DNA from: Gammaproteobacteria bacterium
Lineage (GTDB): Bacteria; Pseudomonadota; Gammaproteobacteria; Eutrophobiales; Eutrophobiaceae
Reading direction: 5' to 3'
Assembly: GCA_015661095.1 (NCBI GenBank)
Contig: JACVQI010000067.1
Location: 1-9,222, forward strand
Length of the DNA: 9,222 nt
The position numbers were made by a program, and so were the translations under genes. Below, piece by piece: positions 1 through 6,096 of the stretch (position 1 is the first letter of the stretch; each line of letters starts with the position of its first letter). A model generated the notes under the pieces. The model made no database searches, had not been told where the DNA came from, and saw only the letters and a program-made list of their open reading frames with translations.

Positions 1-24
1 AGTGATTTTTACTGACTGATTCAT
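1..24 (-). CDS. Possible 5' end of a gene cut by the window edge
   Basis: On the minus strand an ATG at 24-22 opens a frame reading MNQSVKIT that stays open to the window edge. A GAGGAA stretch lies 11 nt upstream of the ATG, a slightly long but usable Shine-Dalgarno spacing, and an in-frame TGA just before it blocks an earlier start. Upstream lie promoter-like hexamers with a palindrome between them. Only eight codons are visible, so no family can be assigned. The residues do not resemble the start of Dxs, the enzyme that often follows IspA. It may be a chance frame. Confidence 0.3.
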
Positions 25-69
25 GTGATATTCGATTCCTCAATACACACACTCCCTGTGCATGATTCC

Positions 70-100
70 TTTATAAGTGTAGGTAAATTTACCTGTTTAA
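70..100 (-). promoter_or_regulatory. Palindromic operator inside a possible long-spacer promoter
   Basis: AGGTAAATTTACCT at 81-94 is a perfect 14-bp palindrome. On the minus strand it sits between a weak -35-like TTAAAC (100-95) and a -10-like TATAAA (75-70), separated by 19 nt. That length and the central dyad are the arrangement known for MerR-family promoters. The promoter would serve the possible gene starting at 24. The palindrome is seen directly; the promoter and regulator class are inference, and the -35 matches consensus at only three positions. Confidence 0.4.
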
Positions 101-174
101 AATTGTATTTTACAGTTTTTTATATGCCTAATCACGCCTTCATCTTGATTGCAGGGTTGTTATGTGCTCTGAAG

Positions 175-1065
175 TCATTTTTTTCTATTAACGATGTAAT
201 CGGCTATTCCCCGCAACATGTCTGCTTTTTCATCAAAATTTTTCAGGCTGGCAAGCGCCTCAAGGTGCAAATTCCGGGCGACTTCCTTCGCCCCGTTTAA
301 TCCGAGCAGTTCCGGATAAGTCGGTTTATTGCGTGCCATATCCGAACCCTGTGGCTTGCCAAGCGTCTCCGTATCACTTTCTATATCCAGTATGTCATCC
401 TGTACCTGAAATGCCAGGCCTATACACTTGGCGAAATGTGATACCTGTTCAAGTTCCGAAGTTTTAATCTCCGGACATGACAGCGCCCCGAGTTCGACAC
501 TGGCGCGGATCAAGGCCCCGGTTTTATGGATATGCATATTTTCCAGCTCCGTGATGTTCAGTTTCTTGCCGACTGCATCAAGGTCTATGGCCTGGCCACC
601 CGCCATGCCTCTGGAACCGCTGGCCACAGCCAGTTTGTCGATCATTTTTATCCTGTGTTCGGCATTGATTTTGATATTTTTGTCGTGGGCCAGCACGTGA
701 AAGGCCAGTGCCTGCAGTGCATCGCCGGCGAGTATAGCCGTGGCCTCATTAAATGCCACGTGGCAGGTGGGTTTGCCACGGCGCAGGTCATCGTCATCCA
801 TAGCTGGTAAGTCATCATGAATCAGGGAATAGGCGTGTATGATTTCAACGGCACAGGCAGGGCCATCCAGTTCCTGCGGATTAACGCCAAATGCCGCCCC
901 GCTCGAATAAACCAGGGCTGGTCTGATTCTTTTTCCATGGCCGAGTACAGCGTAACGCATGGCCTCGTGCAATATATGCGGTTGGATTTCGGATTTGGGT
1001 AACCAGTAATCGAGGGCCAGTTCTACCCGGTTTTGATAGTTAGCTAGATTTTCTGCAAATGACAT
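175..1065 (-). CDS. ispA: Farnesyl diphosphate synthase (geranyl/farnesyl transferase)
   Basis: This cytosolic all-helical prenyltransferase condenses dimethylallyl diphosphate and geranyl diphosphate with isopentenyl diphosphate to give C15 farnesyl diphosphate, the precursor of undecaprenyl phosphate, quinone side chains and other isoprenoids. The protein is 296 aa, normal for the bacterial family. The first Asp-rich motif is LIHDDLPAMDDDD at 81-93, with D84, D85 and D90 as Mg-diphosphate ligands and the bacterial spacing. The second is FQVQDDILD at 219-227. GHGKRIRP at 42-49 supplies diphosphate-binding Lys and Arg residues. Y79, five residues before the first Asp motif, matches E. coli IspA and supports a short-chain (C15) product. 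The ATG lies 9 nt downstream of the xseB stop with only a weak ribosome site, suggesting translational coupling. No clear terminator follows the TGA stop. Confidence 0.95.
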   Translation of the reverse strand: MSFAENLANYQNRVELALDYWLPKSEIQPHILHEAMRYAVLGHGKRIRPALVYSSGAAFGVNPQELDGPACAVEIIHAYSLIHDDLPAMDDDDLRRGKPTCHVAFNEATAILAGDALQALAFHVLAHDKNIKINAEHRIKMIDKLAVASGSRGMAGGQAIDLDAVGKKLNITELENMHIHKTGALIRASVELGALSCPEIKTSELEQVSHFAKCIGLAFQVQDDILDIESDTETLGKPQGSDMARNKPTYPELLGLNGAKEVARNLHLEALASLKNFDEKADMLRGIADYIVNRKK

Positions 1066-1074
1066 CGGTAATTA

Positions 1075-1311
1075 TTATTCTTGAGGTCCAAAATCAGCAA
1101 GCTCTTCTTTACCGCTGTCACGCATCAGTATCTGAACCTTTTGTTCAGCCTCGGTGAGTGCTTTTTGACACGCCCTGGTTAATGCGATTCCCCGCTCAAA
1201 TAATTTTAACGAGACTTCCAGACTGAGATTTCCCTGCTCCATCTTTTCCACCAACTCTTCAAGTTCCGTCAAAGCTTTTTCAAAATCAAATTCTTTTTTC
1301 TTAATTGGCAC
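1075..1311 (-). CDS. xseB: Exodeoxyribonuclease VII small subunit
   Basis: XseB is the small, coiled-coil-forming subunit that binds several copies per XseA catalytic subunit. The complex degrades single-stranded DNA from both ends in mismatch repair and recombination. The 78-residue length is typical. Family features include the N-terminal FDFEKALTELEELVEKMEQG (8-27), followed by LSLEVSLKLFERGIALT and a C-terminal helix with C48 and conserved basic and acidic residues, ending in an acidic tail. The start is GTG at 1311-1309, preceded by GGAG on the minus strand (1322-1319) with a 7-nt spacer, which makes the non-ATG start convincing. It is the first gene of an operon with ispA, a very common proteobacterial pairing. 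xseA is not in the window. Confidence 0.93.
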   Translation of the reverse strand: MPIKKKEFDFEKALTELEELVEKMEQGNLSLEVSLKLFERGIALTRACQKALTEAEQKVQILMRDSGKEELADFGPQE

Positions 1312-1334
1312 GACAAATCTCCAACGGTTAATAG

Positions 1335-1379
1335 AAAGAATCTTACCAATTATGTCTATACTGTTGATAATGATTCTTT
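1335..1379. repeat. Inverted repeat in the xseB/rubrerythrin divergent region
   Basis: AAAGAATC at 1335-1342 and GATTCTTT at 1372-1379 form a perfect 8-bp inverted repeat with 29 nt between the arms. The pairing extends a few more bases inward if one base is bulged. The repeat lies upstream of xseB and next to the promoter region of the rubrerythrin gene, so it could be a regulator site or fold in the xseB leader. The interval also contains GATAATGATT, which matches about one and a half hexamers of a Fur box; I do not call it one. Confidence 0.3.
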
Positions 1380-1391
1380 AAGATTTCTGAG

Positions 1392-1420
1392 TTGACATAT
1401 GGGTATTCAAGGAGTAAAGT
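1392..1420 (+). promoter_or_regulatory. Candidate sigma-70 promoter P1 for the rubrerythrin operon
   Basis: A perfect -35 hexamer TTGACA (1392-1397) is followed by a 17-nt spacer and TAAAGT (1415-1420), which matches four of six -10 positions. Transcription would start near 1427, leaving a leader of about 60 nt that carries the TTAGA/TCTAA dyad. It is one of two overlapping promoter candidates. Confidence 0.45.
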
Positions 1421-1428
1421 TTTTAGTC

Positions 1429-1457
1429 TTAGACCAATTCTAAAAATTTAATATAAT
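1429..1457 (+). promoter_or_regulatory. Candidate promoter P2 overlapped by a PerR/Fur-like dyad
   Basis: A perfect -10 TATAAT (1452-1457) lies 16 nt downstream of TAGACC (1430-1435), which matches four of six -35 positions. The start would be near 1464, giving a leader of about 25 nt. TTAGACCAATTCTAA at 1429-1443 is a 7-1-7 dyad with perfect TTAGA/TCTAA outer arms and matches 10 of 14 defined positions of the PerR consensus TTATAATNATTATAA. It covers the -35 of P2 and lies just downstream of P1, a position suited to repression. Rubrerythrin genes are classic PerR targets, but the assignment to a peroxide or iron regulator here is inference. Confidence 0.45.
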
Positions 1458-1489
1458 TTATATTTTACAATAAGATAGGAGTGTATATC

Positions 1490-1909
1490 ATGTCCCTGAA
1501 AGGTACTAAAACTGAAGCTAATCTGAAAGATGCTTTTGCCGGTGAATCGCAGGCCAACCGGCGCTATCTGTATTTCGCGCAGAAGGCTGATGTGGAAGGC
1601 TATAACGACGTATCAATGGTCTTTCGCTCCACTGCGGAAGGCGAGACCGGTCATGCCCACGGTCATCTGGAATATCTGGAGGAAGTCGGCGATCCGGCCA
1701 CGGGTAAACCCATCGGTTCAACTGAATTGAATCTGAAGTCCGCCATCGCCGGTGAGACCCACGAGTACAGCGACATGTACCCCGGTATGGCGAAAACGGC
1801 GAGAACAGAAGGCTTTGCTGAGATCGCGGACTGGTTTGAGACACTGGCCAAGGCTGAACGTTCTCATGCCAACCGCTTTCAGAAAGCGTTGGATACCTTG
1901 AAAGGTTAA
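1490..1909 (+). CDS. Rubrerythrin lacking the rubredoxin domain (erythrin)
   Basis: This is a ferritin-like four-helix-bundle diiron protein, probably a cytosolic peroxide reductase. All expected iron ligands are present, numbered from ATG 1490: E19 (FAGES), E52 with H55 (ETGH), E89 and E92 (GETHEY), and E123 with H126 (ERSH). Tyr26 matches the conserved site tyrosine. Full-length rubrerythrin carries a C-terminal rubredoxin domain with two CxxC pairs; this protein is only 139 aa, ends after the fourth helix and contains no cysteine. It must therefore get electrons from another protein. ATG 1490 is chosen because AGGAG (1477-1481) lies 8 nt upstream; the in-frame GTG at 1481 overlaps that site. 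It leads the module with the Fe-S oxidoreductase and DUF3501 genes, and the next gene's Fe-S centres are an obvious electron-donor candidate (inference). Confidence 0.92.
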   Translation: MSLKGTKTEANLKDAFAGESQANRRYLYFAQKADVEGYNDVSMVFRSTAEGETGHAHGHLEYLEEVGDPATGKPIGSTELNLKSAIAGETHEYSDMYPGMAKTARTEGFAEIADWFETLAKAERSHANRFQKALDTLKG

Positions 1910-1933
1910 TACAAGCTTTTATCAGTCGATAGC

Positions 1934-1956
1934 GAGGCCGGGTTATGCCCGGCCTC
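1934..1956 (+). terminator. GC-rich hairpin between rubrerythrin and the Fe-S gene
   Basis: GAGGCCGGG (1934-1942) and CCCGGCCTC (1948-1956) form a perfect 9-bp stem with a 5-nt loop, starting 25 nt after the rubrerythrin stop. The sequence after it (TTGGTTTCTGG) is only moderately T-rich, so full intrinsic termination is doubtful. It could be a partial terminator or 3' mRNA stabiliser, giving more rubrerythrin than downstream product. No independent promoter for the next gene is evident. Confidence 0.6.
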
Positions 1957-1987
1957 TTGGTTTCTGGATTATTTATACGGTGCGTTT

Positions 1988-3328
1988 ATGAGTACATCAA
2001 CATTTCGCGAAGGTAGTCTGCAAGCCCCCACGAGACATCCTATCGATTGGCGCAATCCCGCTTATTATGACGAGGAAAAACTGTTCAAGGAATTGGAGCG
2101 GGTTTACGATATTTGCCATGGTTGCCGCCGCTGTGTCAGTCTTTGCAATGCCTTTCCCACGCTGTTTGATCTGGTGGACGGGTCAAAAACCATGGAAGTC
2201 GATGGCGTGGCAAAACAGGATTATTGGCAGGTGGTCGATCATTGTTATCTTTGCGATCTCTGTTATCTGACGAAATGTCCTTACGTACCACCGCATGAAT
2301 GGAACGTCGATTTTCCACATTTGATGTTGCAGGCCAAGGCCGTCAAGTTTAAGCAGGGTAAGACCAGAATTCGCGACCGAATTCTCACCTCGACGGATAC
2401 TGTGGGTAATCTGGCCGGTATTCCAGTAGTGGCGGAAGTTGTCAATGCCGTCAACAAAAACAAACCGGCGCGCAAGCTCCTCGAAAAAGTGCTGGACGTG
2501 CATCACGCTGCAGTGCTCCCTGAGTTTCACAGCAATACCCTGCGTAAACGCCTGATGTCCAAAACGCCGGCGACCAGTACGACGCAACCGACGGAGCGGG
2601 TCTCGGGCAAGGTGGTATTGTTCGCGACCTGTTACGGTAATCGTAATGCCCCGGATATCACTGAGGATTTGGTCCGGGTGTTCGAACACAACGGTATTCC
2701 GGTAACGCTCGCCGAAAAAGAACGTTGCTGCGGCATGCCGAAACTGGAACTGGGCGACCTGGATTCCGTGCAAGCCGCAAAAGAGGCGAATATCCCGGTT
2801 TTGGCGCAAATGGTCGCAGCCGGTTGGGACATCATCGCCCCGATACCTTCCTGCGTGCTGATGTTTAAACAGGAAATCCCCTTGTTATTCCCGGATGATG
2901 AAGCCGTACAAAAGGTCAAGCAGGCCATATTCGACCCGTTTGAATATCTCAGCCATTGGCATAAGGCCGGCCGTTTGAAAACGGATTTCAAAAATTCCCT
3001 GGGTAAAATCGCCTATCACGTGCCTTGTCACCAGCGGGTACAAAATATCGGTCTGAAAACCAGGGATATGCTGCAACTGGTTCCGGGAACTACCATCGAA
3101 GTTATCGAGCGCTGTTCGGGCCATGATGGTACCTATGCTGTGAAACGCGAATATCATGATATCTCGCAAAAGATTTGCCGGCCGGTGGTCAGCAGGATTC
3201 AAAAAGCGGCGGTGGATCACTATATCAGTGACTGCCCCATGGCCGGTGCCCAGATCCAGCATGGTCTGGCGGACGGTTCCAGGGCGGAATCGGCGTTTTC
3301 ACTGCTGCGACATGCTTATGGATTGTGA
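1988..3328 (+). CDS. Two-[4Fe-4S], CCG-domain (heterodisulfide reductase-like) oxidoreductase
   Basis: This 446-aa soluble protein has the layout of GlpC/HdrD-type electron carriers. An N-terminal dicluster region holds C43-C46-C49-C53 (CxxCxxCxxxC) and C86-C89-C92-C97 (CxxCxxCx4CP), enough for two [4Fe-4S] clusters. Residues 115-205 are a helical, basic linker. Two cysteine-rich CCG-type domains follow: C215...C247-C248...C289, and C347...C376...C416. Both are degenerate: the terminal CxxC is CVLM in the first and CPMA in the second, and the second domain has CSG in place of CCG. There is no signal peptide, membrane segment or flavin motif, so it probably relays electrons. The ATG at 1988 has only a poor Shine-Dalgarno sequence. 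The stop lies 14 nt before the next ATG, consistent with co-expression. Its place between an erythrin and DUF3501 suggests it reduces the diiron protein; the true partner is unknown. Confidence 0.88.
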   Translation: MSTSTFREGSLQAPTRHPIDWRNPAYYDEEKLFKELERVYDICHGCRRCVSLCNAFPTLFDLVDGSKTMEVDGVAKQDYWQVVDHCYLCDLCYLTKCPYVPPHEWNVDFPHLMLQAKAVKFKQGKTRIRDRILTSTDTVGNLAGIPVVAEVVNAVNKNKPARKLLEKVLDVHHAAVLPEFHSNTLRKRLMSKTPATSTTQPTERVSGKVVLFATCYGNRNAPDITEDLVRVFEHNGIPVTLAEKERCCGMPKLELGDLDSVQAAKEANIPVLAQMVAAGWDIIAPIPSCVLMFKQEIPLLFPDDEAVQKVKQAIFDPFEYLSHWHKAGRLKTDFKNSLGKIAYHVPCHQRVQNIGLKTRDMLQLVPGTTIEVIERCSGHDGTYAVKREYHDISQKICRPVVSRIQKAAVDHYISDCPMAGAQIQHGLADGSRAESAFSLLRHAYGL

Positions 3329-3342
3329 CAGAGGACAGGCTT

Positions 3343-3927
3343 ATGGAAAAAATCAGCCCGGCTGAATTATATCCACTGGAACACTATGCCCGGATCAAAA
3401 CCGAGTACAGGGCCCGGATCATGGATCATAAAAAGGATCGCCGCCTGGCGATTGGTCCGCACCTGACTCTGTATTTCGAAGACCGGTTGACTATCCAGTA
3501 TCAGGTTCAGGAAATGCTACGGGTGGAGCGCATATTCGAACCGGACGGTATCCAGGAGGAACTGGATACCTATAATCCCCTGATCCCGGATGGCCGCAAC
3601 CTGAAGGCGACCATGATGATCGAATATGCGGACGCGCAAGAACGGGCACGGCAGCTTACGCAGATGGTAGGGATAGAACACAAGATCTGGTTGCAGGTGG
3701 CCGGCCATGAGCGGGTCGCGCCGGTGGCTGACGAGGATCTGGAACGAAGTGAGCCGGGGAAAACAGCGGCTGTCCATTTTCTGCGCTTTGAATTCTCGCC
3801 TGCAATGATCAAGGCCTTGCGCGGTGGCGCTGTCTTCGCCGCGGGCGTGGACCATAAGGTTTATCGCCATATCGTTCAGTCAGTCCCGGAAAATATCAGG
3901 ACATCCCTGGTCGGGGATTTTGACTGA
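3343..3927 (+). CDS. DUF3501 family protein
   Basis: This 194-aa soluble protein matches my memory of DUF3501. Its hallmark stretches are the N-terminal ELYPLEHYARIKTEYRARI (about 8-26), TLYFEDRLTIQYQVQEMLR (about 47-65), and the run containing RIFEPDGIQEELDTYNPLIPD followed by GRNLKAT. The central histidine- and acid-rich part includes EHKIWLQVAGHER, and a C-terminal module contains VHFLRFEFS. It has no cysteine, so it does not bind an Fe-S cluster through Cys. The biochemical role is unknown; family members are found beside the preceding Fe-S oxidoreductase and rubrerythrin-like genes. ATG 3343 is chosen because GAGGA (3331-3335) lies 7 nt upstream. An in-frame GTG at 3325 overlaps the previous stop codon and lacks such a site. 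It is the last gene of the module; no T-tailed terminator follows. Confidence 0.88.
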   Translation: MEKISPAELYPLEHYARIKTEYRARIMDHKKDRRLAIGPHLTLYFEDRLTIQYQVQEMLRVERIFEPDGIQEELDTYNPLIPDGRNLKATMMIEYADAQERARQLTQMVGIEHKIWLQVAGHERVAPVADEDLERSEPGKTAAVHFLRFEFSPAMIKALRGGAVFAAGVDHKVYRHIVQSVPENIRTSLVGDFD

Positions 3928-3938
3928 CGCGTGCAAGA

Positions 3939-4017
3939 GTGAAGTGTTAAGTGTGAGGAGTGAGGTGGTGAATGTATTCTACTTCTGATTCCTCACCCCT
4001 CACCCCTCACACCTCAC
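3939..4017. repeat. Inverted pair of heptamer arrays (GTGAGGN / NCCTCAC)
   Basis: The left arm (3939-3965) reads in 7-nt steps GTGAAGT, GTTAAGT, GTGAGGA, GTGAGG. The right arm (3991-4017) reads CCTCACC, CCTCACC, CCTCACA, CCTCAC. The arms are reverse complements at 22 of 27 positions with a 25-nt loop. The right array is nearly perfect, whereas the left has diverged. The element fills most of the gap between the DUF3501 gene and parE. The period-7 pattern and hairpin symmetry suggest a dispersed intergenic repeat rather than a classic terminator, since no T-run follows on the plus strand. Transcribed from the minus strand, several mismatches become G-U pairs. Confidence 0.75.
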
Positions 4018-4093
4018 TGGTGGGATATTTCCCCCCCAATCAGGTATCCTATGGCCGCATTCCACTATTCTCAGCCATTGAGGAAAAATATCA

Positions 4094-5986
4094 TTGAGTA
4101 ACACCTACGACGCGGCCGATATCGAAGTCCTGACGGGGCTGGAACCGGTCCGCAAGCGGCCAGGCATGTATACGGATACCACTCGCCCGAATCATCTGAT
4201 ACAGGAAGTGGTCGATAACAGCGTTGATGAAGCCATCATCGGTAATGCGACCCGGATTGAGGTCATACTGGGCAAGGATGGATCCATGAGCGTCAGTGAT
4301 GACGGCCGGGGCATGCCGGTCGATAAGCATCCCGGCGAGAAGGTCTCCGGGGTCGAGGTGATCCTGACCCGCCTGCACGCCGGTGGCAAGTTTTCCAACA
4401 AGAATTACAAATTTTCCGGTGGTCTGCATGGCGTCGGTGTCTCAGTCGTCAATGCCCTGTCGGAACGTCTGGAAGTGTGGGTGCGGCGGGACGGCAAGGA
4501 ACACCACATGGCTTTCGCGGGAGGGGAGAAAAAATCGAACCTGCAAGTGGTCGGCGAAGTCGGTAAACGCAACACGGGCACCACCGTCAAGTTCTGGCCC
4601 GATCCCAAATATTTCGACAGTATCAAGATTTCTCTCCCGAAACTGCAACACTTGCTCCGCGCCAAGGCGGTCTTGTGTCCTGGGCTGCACGTCAAACTGT
4701 ATGACGAAAACACCAGGGAAAAGCTGGAATGGTGTTATACGGACGGAGTTAAAACCTATCTCGCCGAATTGCTGCGGGGTAGCGAATTGTTGCCGGCGGA
4801 ACCCTTCACCGGCTCGATGCAAGGCAATCATGAAGCCGTGGATTGGGCCGTGCATTGGCTACTGGATGAGGCTGAGGCGATCACCGAAAGTTATGTCAAT
4901 CTGGTGCCAACACCGCAGGGGGGCACCCATGTCAGCGGTTTGCGGCAGGGGCTGCTGGAGGCGATCCGGGAATTCTGCGAGTCACGCGATCTGCTGCCGC
5001 GCGGTGTCAAGTTGTCCGCGGAGGATGTCTGGGAGCGATGTTGTTACCTGTTATCGGTGAAGATGGATGAACCGCAATTTTCCGGCCAGACCAAGGAACG
5101 CCTGACCTCGCGCGAGTGCGCTGCCTTCGTCTCCGGTGTGGTCCACGATGCCTTCAGCCAGTGGCTACACCAGCATATCGAAATGGGCGAGCGCATCGCC
5201 GAACTCGCCATCGCCCATGCCCAGGCGCGCCTGAAGGCCGGTAAATCCATTGTCAGAAAAAAGATCGGCAGTGGCCCGGCCTTGCCCGGCAAGCTGGCGG
5301 ATTGCACCCTCCAGGATCCTGCCGTCAGCGAATTGTTCCTGGTGGAAGGGGATTCCGCTGGCGGTTCGGCCAAGCAGGCCCGCGACCGGGAATTCCAGGC
5401 AGTCATGCCGTTGCGCGGCAAGATCCTCAATACCTGGGAAGTCGATTCCAGCGAAGTGCTGGCATCGAAGGAAGTGAATGATATCTCGGTAGCCATCGGC
5501 GTCGATCCCGGTTCCAGTAATCTAACCGGGTTACGCTATGGGAAGATATGCATACTGGCCGATGCCGATTCTGATGGGCTGCACATCGCCACCTTGCTTT
5601 GCGCTCTGTTCCTGAAACATTACCGGCCGTTGGTCGAACAGGGACATGTCTATGTCGCTATGCCGCCATTGTATCGGATCGACGTCGGCAAGCAGGTGTT
5701 TTATGCCCTGGATGATTCCGCCAAACAGGGAGTGCTGGATCAGATCGCGGCGGAAAAAATCCGCGGCACGGTCAACGTGCAACGCTTCAAGGGGCTGGGG
5801 GAAATGAACCCGGTGCAGTTGCGGGAAACGACCATGGCGGTCGAAACCCGCCGTCTGGTGCAATTAACCCTGCCGGAAAAGAGCCGCAAGCCGGAGCAGG
5901 TGATGGACATGCTCCTGGCGAAAAAACGATCCCAGGACCGCAAGGCATGGCTGGAATCGAAAGGCGATTTGGCCATTATAGACTGA
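4094..5986 (+). CDS. parE: DNA topoisomerase IV subunit B
   Basis: ParE is the ATPase and TOPRIM subunit of topoisomerase IV; with ParC it decatenates replicated chromosomes and relaxes supercoils. At 630 aa it aligns throughout with E. coli ParE, including VLTGLEPVRKRPGMYTDTTR near the N-terminus. The GHKL ATPase site shows E38 (catalytic base) and N42 in EVVDNSVDEA, D70 in DDGRG, and GGLHGVG at 109-115. The TOPRIM metal site has E418 in LVEGDSAGGSAKQARDRE and the DxD triad D490/D492/D494 in ADADSDGLHIA. QRFKGLGEMNP and the C-terminal MLLAKKRSQDRKAWLE are also conserved. It lacks the long C-terminal insert of gammaproteobacterial GyrB, and TDTTRPNHL supports ParE over GyrB. The start is TTG at 4094, with GAGGA beginning at 4080 about 9 nt upstream; no ATG or GTG matches the conserved N-terminus as well. 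parC is not in the window. Confidence 0.96.
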   Translation: MSNTYDAADIEVLTGLEPVRKRPGMYTDTTRPNHLIQEVVDNSVDEAIIGNATRIEVILGKDGSMSVSDDGRGMPVDKHPGEKVSGVEVILTRLHAGGKFSNKNYKFSGGLHGVGVSVVNALSERLEVWVRRDGKEHHMAFAGGEKKSNLQVVGEVGKRNTGTTVKFWPDPKYFDSIKISLPKLQHLLRAKAVLCPGLHVKLYDENTREKLEWCYTDGVKTYLAELLRGSELLPAEPFTGSMQGNHEAVDWAVHWLLDEAEAITESYVNLVPTPQGGTHVSGLRQGLLEAIREFCESRDLLPRGVKLSAEDVWERCCYLLSVKMDEPQFSGQTKERLTSRECAAFVSGVVHDAFSQWLHQHIEMGERIAELAIAHAQARLKAGKSIVRKKIGSGPALPGKLADCTLQDPAVSELFLVEGDSAGGSAKQARDREFQAVMPLRGKILNTWEVDSSEVLASKEVNDISVAIGVDPGSSNLTGLRYGKICILADADSDGLHIATLLCALFLKHYRPLVEQGHVYVAMPPLYRIDVGKQVFYALDDSAKQGVLDQIAAEKIRGTVNVQRFKGLGEMNPVQLRETTMAVETRRLVQLTLPEKSRKPEQVMDMLLAKKRSQDRKAWLESKGDLAIID

Positions 5987-6027
5987 CCGCTTCGGGTCGC
6001 CTGAATATCAATAGCATCTTAATTAAC

Positions 6028-6083
6028 GCCCTTTGAGCTTGCCGACGAGGATATCTGACTGAAGGTCAGTCAAGCGCAAGGGC
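6028..6083. repeat. Nested hairpins in the parE-apt intergenic interval
   Basis: TGACTGA (6056-6062) and TCAGTCA (6066-6072) form a perfect 7-bp stem with a 3-nt loop. Around it, GCCCTT (6028-6033) plus GCTTG (6037-6041) can pair with CAAGC (6071-6075) plus AAGGGC (6078-6083) across a small internal loop; two bases are shared with the inner stem. No open reading frame of note spans the interval. The fold could protect the 3' end of parE mRNA or be part of a repeat element with the adjacent hairpins. Confidence 0.5.
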
Positions 6084-6096
6084 TGCATTTCTCTTT

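Noticed and set aside
25..300. Plus-strand 91-codon frame over the ispA 3' end
   Set aside because: Mostly antisense to the secure ispA gene, with no ribosome site and no recognisable family.
1366..1375. Fur box (GATAATGATT)
   Set aside because: Only about one and a half of the three hexamers of the consensus match.
1481..1489. GTG as the rubrerythrin start
   Set aside because: It overlaps the AGGAG site that is correctly spaced for ATG 1490, and the added residues are not part of the family core.
2183..2809. Long minus-strand frame of 208 codons inside the Fe-S oxidoreductase gene
   Set aside because: Fully antisense to a gene with clear cluster motifs; the translation resembles no family and is best explained by codon bias of the sense gene.
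3325..3342. GTG start for the DUF3501 gene overlapping the previous stop
   Set aside because: The ATG at 3343 has a good GAGGA site 7 nt upstream and matches the expected N-terminus better.
3991..4017. CRISPR-like array
   Set aside because: The 7-nt units are contiguous, with no spacers, and are mirrored by an inverted array; this is a simple tandem repeat hairpin.
4383..5060. 225-codon plus-strand frame inside parE
   Set aside because: Out-of-frame shadow rich in Cys, Arg and Ser; ParE is continuous and full length, so no frameshift needs to be invoked.
5985..5998. Terminator directly after parE (GACC/GGTC)
   Set aside because: Four-base stem without a T-run; too weak to call.
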